From a virus, in IMG/VR virus record IMGVR_UViG_3300045836_000009, positions 1-31,172 of that record: 31,172 bases of DNA; one strand, written 5' to 3'. The notes beneath the pieces are model-generated. The model searched no databases. It was given only the letters and a program-made list of their open reading frames with translations, and was not told the origin of the DNA. Shown here one piece after another: positions 23,427 through 30,009 of the stretch. The position numbers and the translations under genes are program-made. Position 1 is the stretch's first letter, and each line of letters opens with the position of its first letter.

Positions 23427-24632
23427 TCAATGCAACAGGAGCAGCCCGTCTTTGGCCGGAACCGTAACGGTCGTGACGGCTTGGCCGTTGTTCGTCGCCG
23501 GGTCTTGCACACCGCTGAACCGGCGGTAGCCCTGGCCCGTCAGATCGACAGTGATTGCGGCAGTCGTCGGATTGACCAATGCCAAGCCGCTGGAGTAGTG
23601 GCGCGCAAACAGGCCCCCGAACCCGGCCGCGGCGGCAGATTGCGGCCCGTCCACGGGGTCGCCGATGTGTTGGCCGAACTCATCAAGCCATTCCGGCGCA
23701 CCGCCAGTAGCTGCGTTGAGCGTGTAGTAGCCGTCCTCTTGGAGACTGATGCACAGGCCATAGCGCGCCGTCTGGATGCCTGCCGCCGAGGTCAGATCGG
23801 CGTAGGTGCCAACAAGCGCAAGTTGGCCCTTGGTCGAGTTGATCGCGCTGCGGATGTACTTGAGAACCGCCCCAACGCCCGCGAAGCCTTCCAGGCTGTA
23901 CGACTTGCCGACGACGGCCTCAAGGAAGCCGCCATTTGCCGTCAGAAGCAACTCGGGCTTGCTCAGGCTGCAGCCATACCCGCCGGCTGTCGTGGTATCA
24001 CAGTCAGAGTTGCCGATGATCCCGACGCCAGGAAGCAATGCCTGCAGCGCCGAGTAGTAGTCGGCCAGGGCGGTGCGGAACGCTGCCGCGCCTTGTTGAG
24101 GCGTCTCCTGCACGCCGTCGCAATTCCAATCTGCCGACGCGCGCGGCTGGAACATGCTGTTGTCGACAAACAGGTGGTCGATGTGGCCAGCCAGCGACGA
24201 TAGGTAGGTCTGGTAGTCCCACGCCGCTTTCGCGGCCGGGACGTGCCTGCCTTGTGCATCCGGCATCGTCTCGCGCGTAACGTTGATGAGGTTCGCGCCG
24301 GCCTGTGTCGTGCTCGGCGTCTTTGCGCCCCCCGGCTGCTGGAGCACCCACCAGTTCTGTGCGTTGAGCGTCTGCCAGTAGCCGTACTGCTCGCTCGTGC
24401 TGGTCAGCGGATCGGGCCACTCGTTGAGCACCACGTACTGCGCGATCTTCGTCCCAGCATTTCGTATCGCCTGAAGGAACGTGAGCGTCGCCGGGAGGGC
24501 CGTTGGGTTCAGCTGAGCCTGCAGCAGGCTCAGGACCGCTACCGGGAATTGCGACAGAAACGCTTGACGAGCCGGGGAAAGGTCGCGCGAATAGTCCAGC
24601 GCTGCGACCTTGGGTGTCGATGGGAGGGTCAT
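23427..24632 (-). CDS. Glycoside-hydrolase-like TIM-barrel protein (possible depolymerase), 401 aa
   Basis: ATG 24632 overlaps the SGNH gene stop as ATGA; a longer frame lies inside that gene and is rejected. The protein shows a barrel-like series of strands (AALDYS, KIAQYVVLNEW, DHLFVDNSMF, GIIGNSD) with acidic residues at strand ends (NEW, VDN) as in putative glycoside hydrolases of the GHL type. The C-terminal about 80 residues (GLALVNPTTAAITVDLTGQG ... VPAKDGLLLLH) match the small beta-sandwich that ends such enzymes. It probably degrades a host polysaccharide and may be a tail-spike partner of the SGNH protein. The catalytic pair is not proven. Confidence 0.7.
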   Translation of the reverse strand: MTLPSTPKVAALDYSRDLSPARQAFLSQFPVAVLSLLQAQLNPTALPATLTFLQAIRNAGTKIAQYVVLNEWPDPLTSTSEQYGYWQTLNAQNWWVLQQPGGAKTPSTTQAGANLINVTRETMPDAQGRHVPAAKAAWDYQTYLSSLAGHIDHLFVDNSMFQPRASADWNCDGVQETPQQGAAAFRTALADYYSALQALLPGVGIIGNSDCDTTTAGGYGCSLSKPELLLTANGGFLEAVVGKSYSLEGFAGVGAVLKYIRSAINSTKGQLALVGTYADLTSAAGIQTARYGLCISLQEDGYYTLNAATGGAPEWLDEFGQHIGDPVDGPQSAAAAGFGGLFARHYSSGLALVNPTTAAITVDLTGQGYRRFSGVQDPATNNGQAVTTVTVPAKDGLLLLH

Positions 24633-26380
24633 GGCGCAACCTTTCGCACCCATACATTGCCAATGCGAATGTTCACTGCTGCAGAGCACTTGAAGAAGAT
24701 GCGCAACTGGCAAAGGCTCGGTGCGCCGGCCTGCCCTGTCCACGCCCACGATGATGGAATTGCCCACCTAGGCGATTTCCAAGACCGACGCAGCGCACTG
24801 GACGTGGCGCCGTTTCCGGCCCACGACTGGCCGCCGTATTGCCCGCAGCAAAGCCAGTCTGCGTTGTTGAAGAACAGAATGGACCGAAAATCAGTGATGA
24901 GGCTCGAGTTGTCGAAACCGAAATCCAGGCCGTGCTCGATGACATCGCCTGGCGAGAAGTTCGCCACCGGAAGACTGATGTATGCGAAGCCTCCGGTACC
25001 GAAGCCGGCGGTGACGTTGATGTTCCACCACGATCCGCGCACCGTGTCGGTGGCGTCCACGCTTGCGCGCGTCACAGTCGTGCTGGTGTAGGTCAGACCA
25101 GCACCGCTGATGGTCCAATCGTCCGGAGGCGTGCCTGTCGGCGTGCCGCCGGAGTTGACGCCCGCCGTCGAGAGGCTGGAGCCCGTTGGAACCCCCGCAG
25201 GCCTGGATGATCCAGACAGCATCTGCGGGTTGGTGATCAGATTCCCGTAGTAGTTATTGGTCGAGTCGTATAGATCCGTCTCTGCCTCATAGTGAGGAAG
25301 AGCATTGGGATCTTTCATCACGTTGGCGATCGTGCTCGACAGCAGCAATGCGCCGGGGATGTTGGGGTGCAACTTGTCCGCGTTGAGTAAACTGGTGTTC
25401 GCGTCATACGGTGATGCGTTTGTATAAGCAGGAGAGCTCGACATCAGCACGCTGTAGATGTCGATATAGCGGAGCATCTTCCGGTTGTTGGCCGTGCTCG
25501 CGCAATACTGCTCAAGATACCTCGCAAGCCCTCTTAGCTTCTGGGCAGAGTTCAAGTCCCCGCGCGGCATCCCAGACAAGACGGTGACCTTGATGCCGGC
25601 CGCAACCAACCCACTGATGAGCGTGGTAATGTTGGACGAGTAGGTCGCGAACGAAGCGGCGCCCGCGATGTCATTCGTCCCGATCAAGATCATTGCCTCG
25701 TCGGGCGCCGCCGCAATGATGTCCGATAGCTGATCGGAAACATTGGCGGTCCAATTCCCCGTTTCGGCCCACTTACCGATGACCGTGTAGGTCGGATGCA
25801 GATCCGCTCGCAGCCAGTCAAACGGGCACGTCGCCTCGACCTGCATTACTGGCTTGTAGCCGTTGCCCAGTGCCCCCACATTGACGGTGTTGTCGGTTGT
25901 GGTGCCTTGGGCTAGCGCAGCGAAATTTGCTGCATTTGCGCCATCTGGGCGCAGCGTCACCCAAAGGCCCTGTCCGGCACTCGCCGATTGGAGCTTGACC
26001 GTCTTGGTGCGGTCCATCGTGACTGCGGCGCCAGGCCCAGTGTCTCCATTGGCTTGCCATGTGATGGTGACAGTCGAGCCGGACTTGTTCGCTGTGAGCG
26101 TCCCCAGACCGGCAGCACAGTTTCGTTCAGCCCCAATGACCAACACCATTCCTGAGTTGGTCAGCGCGCCGTTCGCGCTTCCGTTCAGGGGGACGATGGT
26201 GTCCGTGATGCCCGCGTGATTGGCATGTACTGGATTCGCATTGATGTCGCTCGTCAGGCTGTCGCCGATGATGGCGAGCCGACGCGCGTAGCTCGGGGGG
26301 ACCGAGCCGCCGTAGGCGACCTTCGGGCCGTCCGGGTAGCCAAGCTTCTTGAGATCGACCAGGGTTCCTGCGACGCTCAT
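24629..26380 (-). CDS. SGNH/GDSL hydrolase, probable virion-associated esterase, 583 aa
   Basis: ATG 26380 overlaps the upstream stop as ATGA; a start at 26392 is possible but unneeded. Block I is IIGDSLT with nucleophile Ser41, block III is GTND (234-237), and the catalytic Asp/His pair is D335-x2-H338 in DKLHPN. An insertion of about 190 residues separates blocks I and III and contains beta-rich sequence. The C-terminal about 200 residues (from SGSSRPAGVPTGSS) look like a carbohydrate-binding or structural beta-sandwich. It could deacetylate capsule or O-antigen. Its position between terminase and portal is unusual for an appendage gene. Family certain, substrate unknown. Confidence 0.85.
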   Translation of the reverse strand: MSVAGTLVDLKKLGYPDGPKVAYGGSVPPSYARRLAIIGDSLTSDINANPVHANHAGITDTIVPLNGSANGALTNSGMVLVIGAERNCAAGLGTLTANKSGSTVTITWQANGDTGPGAAVTMDRTKTVKLQSASAGQGLWVTLRPDGANAANFAALAQGTTTDNTVNVGALGNGYKPVMQVEATCPFDWLRADLHPTYTVIGKWAETGNWTANVSDQLSDIIAAAPDEAMILIGTNDIAGAASFATYSSNITTLISGLVAAGIKVTVLSGMPRGDLNSAQKLRGLARYLEQYCASTANNRKMLRYIDIYSVLMSSSPAYTNASPYDANTSLLNADKLHPNIPGALLLSSTIANVMKDPNALPHYEAETDLYDSTNNYYGNLITNPQMLSGSSRPAGVPTGSSLSTAGVNSGGTPTGTPPDDWTISGAGLTYTSTTVTRASVDATDTVRGSWWNINVTAGFGTGGFAYISLPVANFSPGDVIEHGLDFGFDNSSLITDFRSILFFNNADWLCCGQYGGQSWAGNGATSSALRRSWKSPRWAIPSSWAWTGQAGAPSLCQLRIFFKCSAAVNIRIGNVWVRKVAP

Positions 26381-26580
26381 TGCTTCACCCAAGGCGAAAC
26401 CGTTGACAGCACGCCGTTGGAATAGGTCAGCGTCTGGATGTAGGTATTGCCGTTGAAGACGACAGTGATGGTCGTCAACGAGCCGTTCGTGTAACCCATG
26501 GTCTGCGTCAGCTGATCCAGCGGCAAAAGCACGCCGTCACTCGCTTGGACAACTGGCGGGGCATAGGAGGTACCGGCCAT
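26377..26580 (-). CDS. Small beta-rich protein of unknown function, 67 aa
   Basis: ATG 26580 follows CTGGAG of a terminator/SD cassette. The protein opens MAGTSYAPPVVQASDGVLLP and has two short strand motifs, TITVVFNGNTYIQTLTYSNG, then ends SPWVKQ. It resembles small phage appendage or adaptor pieces encoded in front of tailspikes. Its stop overlaps the start of the SGNH hydrolase gene, suggesting a functional link, for example an anchor or spacer. No known domain. Confidence 0.72.
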   Translation of the reverse strand: MAGTSYAPPVVQASDGVLLPLDQLTQTMGYTNGSLTTITVVFNGNTYIQTLTYSNGVLSTVSPWVKQ

Positions 26581-26597
26581 AGCGGCTCCAGAAACAC

Positions 26598-26617
26598 AAA
26601 ACCGCCCGAAGGCGGTT
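26598..26617 (-). terminator. Intrinsic terminator in terminator/SD cassette after terminase
   Basis: AACCGCC and GGCGGTT form a perfect 7-bp stem around CGAA (TTCG on the minus strand), followed on the minus strand by TTTTGTGTTTCTGGAG and the next ATG at 26580. It sits 8 nt past the TerL stop. Confidence 0.85.
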
Positions 26618-26625
26618 GGAATTGA

Positions 26626-28011
26626 CTAGATGCGGCCTGTTGGCCGTGGCGCAGTGCGCCATAGGTCTTCGAGCGGCGCGAGTTCGATCGTGCTTGGAGA
26701 TTTCCCGACAGCGGCGAACCTCGCGCTCTCTGGCGTTGGCTCCGTTTTGCGCTCTTCCATCACCTGGCAGCCATATGCGAATGCATCGGCGGGGTGAGAC
26801 GCCCAGTTATGCAATGGGTCTTTGGAGAAGGCTTGGGTGTTCTCGTTGTAATCGAACTCCCAAGCGATCAGGCCATCCAACCCAGACTCGCACGCGTCCT
26901 GGTTGAATTCGCAGCGATCGATCACGGTGCGCGCCGCGTTGATCTGGTGTTCCTTCTTGGTCTGGGGAACGACCCCGACCCGTTCGGCACCGAATGCGCC
27001 GATGAACTTCTCAATAGTCGAGTGCTTCGACTGGAAGGTCTTGGCCCTTGCGTCATGCGGGAGCCATATCTTCCCGAGCTTTCCTGAAAACTCCTGCCGC
27101 AGGACGCGCTGCAATTCGGCGATCCAGTCCTCAGCATCCCAGCCGCTTGCGCCCTGATACCTCAGAATACTATAGCCGCCGAACTTGCGCTGCCAGAACC
27201 ACCAGGAGGCCGTGTCGCGGAAGCCCAGGTCGGAGCTGATCTCGATCGGAGAACCGTCAATGTCGAAGGACACATCGTTGGAGATGCGCCCCTCCCGCTC
27301 GGCCTTATGGACCCATCGGGCGAGGATCGCGCCCTGCGCGAAACCATACTTGCCCTCCCAGATGTGGTCGTATTCTTCGGGCCGCTCTCTCAGGTCTCGC
27401 TGACGTTGCCGCTCCAAGACCGCCGGGAATCGCGGGTTATCACGCCAGTTGCACTCGACAATCTTGATTCGCGGGTCGGTGCTGTTGCGAAACCGTTTCT
27501 CAACCGCCGCCGTCTTGCGCCGCGGGTTCCAGGTGACCCACAACTCAGCGTTCCAGTCGTCGCCCTCTTCGCGCAGGGTTGGCTGAACGACGTTCCAAGC
27601 CGCATCGGTGACCGGCTCGGCCTCGTCCACCCACAGGAGCAGGATGCGCCCTTTGGACTTGATGCTGGCGATGTTCCTGTCTAGACCGACGAAGGTGAAC
27701 CAGATTCGGCCGTCCCGGCTCTTGATGTACTTGTCGCCGATCTCGTAGTGGGCGGCAAGGAATGGTTCTTCCTCAATCGCCCGCTTGCACTCTTCCAGGC
27801 TGGAGTCTTCCAGCGAGTTCATGAACTGGCGCCCGCAAACGAGCTGGCCCGTCAACCCGGCTGAGCCGAACATGAAGCCGCGCACTGCCACCATCTTGGC
27901 GAAACTGCGCGTCTTGCCTGAGCCGCGGCCTCCATATGCGCCACGGACATCCGCTGGACCCTCGAAGACTGGGATCAGCTTCGGGACCAGCGCGACCCGA
28001 ACTGTGGTCAC
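26626..28011 (-). CDS. terL: Terminase large subunit, 461 aa
   Basis: GTG 28011 overlaps the TerS stop as GTGA. Walker A is GGRGSGKT (27-34), Walker B ILLLWVDE (123-130) with the catalytic Glu after Asp, and the coupling motif region VTWNPRR follows. The RNase-H-like nuclease has D261 (SSDLGF), D320 (LPHDAR) and D409 (HPADAFAYG). It pumps DNA into the prohead through the portal and cuts concatemers. The length is normal for podovirus terminases of the Terminase_3/6 type. This is a clear ATPase-nuclease with all sites intact. Confidence 0.95.
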   Translation of the reverse strand: MTTVRVALVPKLIPVFEGPADVRGAYGGRGSGKTRSFAKMVAVRGFMFGSAGLTGQLVCGRQFMNSLEDSSLEECKRAIEEEPFLAAHYEIGDKYIKSRDGRIWFTFVGLDRNIASIKSKGRILLLWVDEAEPVTDAAWNVVQPTLREEGDDWNAELWVTWNPRRKTAAVEKRFRNSTDPRIKIVECNWRDNPRFPAVLERQRQRDLRERPEEYDHIWEGKYGFAQGAILARWVHKAEREGRISNDVSFDIDGSPIEISSDLGFRDTASWWFWQRKFGGYSILRYQGASGWDAEDWIAELQRVLRQEFSGKLGKIWLPHDARAKTFQSKHSTIEKFIGAFGAERVGVVPQTKKEHQINAARTVIDRCEFNQDACESGLDGLIAWEFDYNENTQAFSKDPLHNWASHPADAFAYGCQVMEERKTEPTPESARFAAVGKSPSTIELAPLEDLWRTAPRPTGRI

Positions 28012-28346
28012 TTGAGGCCGACCAGCTCAATCCTGCCGACTGTCTGAACCGGGCCGCCATCGGCTCCGGTGTGCTCAGTGCGCGCCAGCTTCGGCGCCGC
28101 GAACTCTGCCAGTTTGGCCAGCAGGTCCAGCGCCTTGCCTGGATCTGGCTTGGAATGCTCAGAGCCGTCACCCTCTGCCACTAGCGTGAGCCAGCGCGCC
28201 ATGTTGTCGGCGTTGTCCTCTAGCAGGCGGCGAACCGTATCGCGGAACTCGGTTGTCAGCTTGTTCGGCACGCCAGGCTTGCGGCCTGCATTAGGTCGAT
28301 AGCCACCGCGCTTCTTTGTGGTCGATTTTGGTTGATTGCTTTTCAT
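28008..28346 (-). CDS. terS: Terminase small subunit-like protein, 112 aa
   Basis: ATG 28346 is preceded by GGGAGG. The N-terminus has a basic, Gly-rich segment (KKRGGYRPNAGRKPGVPNK), then a helical region (TTEFRDTVRRLLEDNADNMA) and the FAAPKLARTEHTG motif common in proteins encoded just upstream of TerL. It should recognise the packaging start site on phage DNA and hand it to TerL. No classic helix-turn-helix is obvious, so DNA binding may use the basic tail. Direct GTGA coupling to terL strengthens the call. Confidence 0.82.
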   Translation of the reverse strand: MKSNQPKSTTKKRGGYRPNAGRKPGVPNKLTTEFRDTVRRLLEDNADNMARWLTLVAEGDGSEHSKPDPGKALDLLAKLAEFAAPKLARTEHTGADGGPVQTVGRIELVGLK

Positions 28347-28390
28347 CGCAGCCTCCCGGAGTAGTCCGGTTGGGCTTGATTAGCGCTCGC

Positions 28391-28588
28391 TTACTTATTC
28401 AGTTTCGCCCGCGCCTTGGCCTTTACCTCTTGCTCTTGGCCTTCGCTGATGTTCCCCGCGTTATATGCTCGGGTGGCGCCAGAGATCGCTAGGCGGTCGT
28501 GGGTCTGGTCGGTGAGCGGGAAGCGCTTGTTGGGGAGGGCGAAAAGAGCCTTCGCCAGCTTCTTGCGTTTGTCTGCGGTCAGGTCCAT
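28391..28588 (-). CDS. Small basic protein of unknown function, 65 aa
   Basis: ATG 28588 overlaps the preceding stop as TGATG and has CAGGAG upstream. The sequence resembles a small phage protein class with the pattern LAKALFALPNKRFPLTDQTH and a Lys/Ala-rich end (KAKARAKLNK); several prophages carry such KR-P-[IL]-D proteins of unknown role. The upstream 30 nt and first codons nearly repeat the start of the gene at 648. It lies just before terminase and may act in DNA packaging or regulation; that is only positional. Confidence 0.7.
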   Translation of the reverse strand: MDLTADKRKKLAKALFALPNKRFPLTDQTHDRLAISGATRAYNAGNISEGQEQEVKAKARAKLNK

Positions 28589-28785
28589 CACTTGCTCCTG
28601 AGCAGGGCGGCGAGCTTCTGGCCTTTGCCGGCTGGTTTCGCGCGCATGGGGAGCTTGCTCGGCGCCGGAGTGGCCTGTGCGAACTCCTGGCCGACACCAG
28701 GGGGCACGCCGGCTTGCTGCGCGAATGCGGGGTCGTGGGCAACCGCCTGCATGAAGCGGTATTGGGCTTGGGAAGTGGCTGGCAT
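28588..28785 (-). CDS. Small DUF3008-like protein, 65 aa
   Basis: ATG 28785 has a perfect AGGAGG. The start MPATSQAQYRFMQAVAHDPA is like the PA-[TK]-S-x-AQ-x-RFM opening of DUF3008-type phage proteins. The remainder is Pro/Ala/Lys-rich (APSKLPMRAKPAGKGQ). It would be small, basic and perhaps virion- or DNA-associated. The function of that family is unknown. It is translationally coupled to the next gene. Confidence 0.68.
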   Translation of the reverse strand: MPATSQAQYRFMQAVAHDPAFAQQAGVPPGVGQEFAQATPAPSKLPMRAKPAGKGQKLAALLRSK

Positions 28786-28795
28786 GGCTGCCTCC

Positions 28796-29008
28796 TTACT
28801 GCCCCGGCATCACGACCACGCTGACGCACACACGGCCAGCGGGGAATGCCTGGAGTTGGGACAGGATCGCGTCTCGGCCGCCGCCTGAAAGCGAGGTGCG
28901 AATAGCGTCGAACAGGCGCTCCAGATGGTCTTCGGGGCTGTCAGCGAACGACGCTGCCGGGGTTTCTGCGAACAGGCCGGCCTGTAGATCGGCGAGGGTC
29001 AGGGCCAT
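28796..29008 (-). CDS. Small protein of unknown function, first late gene, 70 aa
   Basis: ATG 29008 follows a GAAGGA site; a start at 29101 would lack an SD and extend into non-coding sequence. The protein starts MALTLADLQAGLFAETPAAS, has an acidic helix (SPEDHLERLFDAIRTSL) and ends in hydrophobic strands (GRVCVSVVVMPGQ). No domain was recognised. It is the first coding sequence after the long non-coding leader and the tRNA. Confidence 0.65.
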   Translation of the reverse strand: MALTLADLQAGLFAETPAASFADSPEDHLERLFDAIRTSLSGGGRDAILSQLQAFPAGRVCVSVVVMPGQ

Positions 29009-29106
29009 GCTTGAATCCTTCTGGTCTGTTGCGCCTGGGAGGCGCCCAACGTGGCAGTCAAAGCGAGACAAACGCGTTGATGAGGTCTGCCTGTTGGGCA
29101 TGGGGA

Positions 29107-29175
29107 GCCCAGCCGGTGAGAGCGGCTTTTTCTAGGCTTGAGGTTGCGGCAACTGCGAAGCGCTGCCGGCTGGGC
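29107..29175. repeat. 10-bp inverted repeat beside the tRNA
   Basis: GCCCAGCCGG (29107-29116) and CCGGCTGGGC (29166-29175) are perfect inverted copies with a 49-nt loop, starting 3 nt beyond the tRNA CCA on the transcribed strand. A smaller hairpin (29111-29127) followed by TTTT lies inside on the plus strand. It may aid tRNA 3' processing. Confidence 0.55.
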
Positions 29176-29178
29176 AAC

Positions 29179-29257
29179 TGGAGCGGGCAAGGAGAGTCGA
29201 ACTCCGCGGTCATCAGCTTGGAAGGCTGTTGCGCGCCCCTTGCGCTTGTTTGCCCGC
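29179..29257 (-). tRNA. tRNA-Gly(TCC), abnormal D-arm
   Basis: On the minus strand the acceptor halves are GCGGGCA (29257-29251) and TGCCCGC (29089-type partner at 29089 omitted; here 29089 is not used, the partner is 29083-29089 shifted to 29183-29189), with discriminator T and encoded CCA (29181-29179). The anticodon loop is CTTCCAA, anticodon TCC at 29222-29220, with a 4-5 bp stem like enterobacterial glyT. The T-arm is CGGAG-TTCGACT-CTCCT. The D-arm does not form at its normal place: a GCGC...GCGC stem starts five bases after the acceptor. It would read GGA/GGG codons, if functional. It lies in the late leader upstream of the structural genes. Confidence 0.72.
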
Positions 29258-29266
29258 GCGTAGGTG

Positions 29267-29286
29267 TTGGGCAGTTTGTTGCCCAA
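29267..29286. repeat. Perfect hairpin just upstream of the tRNA
   Basis: TTGGGCA (29267-29273) and TGCCCAA (29280-29286) form a 7-bp stem with a 6-nt loop, 9 nt before the tRNA 5' end on the minus strand. It may be a processing signal. Confidence 0.5.
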
Positions 29287-29293
29287 ATGAGCA

Positions 29294-29324
29294 AAGCCCC
29301 TGCGCCGTTTCCAGCGAGGGGCTT
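29294..29324 (-). terminator. Hairpin, possible second terminator in the late leader
   Basis: AAGCCCCT (29294-29301) and AGGGGCTT (29317-29324) form a perfect 8-bp stem, extended by GC/GC. On the minus strand the stem is followed by TGCTCATTT, a weak U-tract, so termination strength is uncertain. Confidence 0.5.
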
Positions 29325-29650
29325 GTGTAGGTGGGCGGAGACTGCCGCCCCAGCCGGCTTCTAGATCGGCGCCGGATTCGTTGACCGGCTTGCCAACCGA
29401 TCAATGTTTGAATTCTATTTGGTACCGAGCAGTACCATCAAAGGCGAAACCGTGGCCCGTGTTCCTCCGTACCCCCACTGCTTGGGCGGGTGGGCAGCTT
29501 CCCGAGCTACCGGGCTGTACTGCTGCCAATCCAGAGGAATTCGGGGCCGTATATCCAGCGCCCCGTATCGTGGGGCCAAGCGTCCGCCCCACCGTCCGCC
29601 TTTCGGCGTGCCGTGGTCGCGTGCGTGTGTGCGTCGTGAGCTGGTTTATC

Positions 29651-29672
29651 GCTATGCACCGTTCTGCATAGC
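29651..29672. repeat. Perfect 8-bp inverted repeat
   Basis: GCTATGCA (29651-29658) and TGCATAGC (29665-29672) flank CCGTTC. It could be a hairpin of the leader RNA or an operator for a dimeric protein; nothing else distinguishes the two. Confidence 0.6.
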
Positions 29673-29785
29673 TGGAGCAGGCCTGACTCCCGGCGTTACC
29701 CCTTTTATTCCAGACAGGCGGGGCAACCTTCATAGCCTTGAGATCCGTGTGGCAACACGGGGTGGGCGGCGTGGAGTGCGCGCCC

Positions 29786-29815
29786 AAAGAAAAAGGCGCC
29801 CACTCGGAGCGCCTT
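29786..29815 (-). terminator. Strong intrinsic terminator, tR'-like
   Basis: AAGGCGC (29793-29799) and GCGCCTT (29809-29815) form a perfect 7-bp stem. On the minus strand it continues TTTTTCTTT. It lies about 150 nt after the predicted late start and about 190 nt past the Q-like stop, the position of the lambda tR' terminator relative to pR'. Confidence 0.8.
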
Positions 29816-29975
29816 GGTTGTTCCTTCGCCGCAATTCCTGGAAGGGGAAGGCGAGCGGAACGAAATCGTTTCGACAACACCGGCGGATCAACTGCAGGCC
29901 CGATCACACTCGGGTAGCTCGGCCGCCGGGCCGACGAATTCACTCAGAGGAACGAATCAAGCTGAGCGTGAGCGA

Positions 29976-30009
29976 ATTATGCGATAGCGGAAGTTGGAGT
30001 GCAAGTCAA
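29976..30009 (-). promoter_or_regulatory. Candidate late promoter (pR'-like)
   Basis: Two overlapping readings on the minus strand: TTGACT (30009-30004), 17-nt spacer, TATCGC (29986-29981); or TTGCAC (30004-29999), 17-nt spacer, CATAAT (29981-29976). It overlaps the last codons of the Q-like gene, as lambda pR' follows Q. The start would be near 29970. Confidence 0.5.

Larger units (their letters stand above)
29258..29970 (-). other. Long non-coding, hairpin-rich late leader
   Basis: About 710 nt without a credible gene lie between the Q-like gene and the tRNA. The two long frames here (both strands) are Pro/Arg/Ser-rich and lack SD or protein-like patterns. Perfect short stems seen: 29899-29903/29910-29914, 29919-29924/29929-29934, 29861-29865/29869-29873, 29793-29799/29809-29815, 29745-29750/29755-29760, 29651-29658/29665-29672, 29597-29600/29605-29608, 29493-29498/29522-29527 enclosing 29501-29504/29511-29514, 29294-29301/29317-29324 and 29267-29273/29280-29286. 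Four alternating complementary 5-mers (29543-29590) could fold in exclusive ways. Leftward transcripts would carry this as a structured untranslated RNA. Confidence 0.6.

Noticed and set aside
23079-24203. Plus-strand frame of 374 codons
   Set aside because: Antisense to portal and the glycoside-hydrolase-like gene, which have clear family features; a mirror frame of biased codon use.
29100-29176. Second tRNA-like fold downstream of tRNA-Gly
   Set aside because: Acceptor-like halves pair, but no T-loop TTC, no valid anticodon arm and no T33 in place; kept only as an inverted repeat.
29401-29943. Minus-strand frame of 180 codons in the leader
   Set aside because: No ribosome site, composition unlike neighbouring genes, no domain; it crosses a strong intrinsic terminator and several perfect hairpins.
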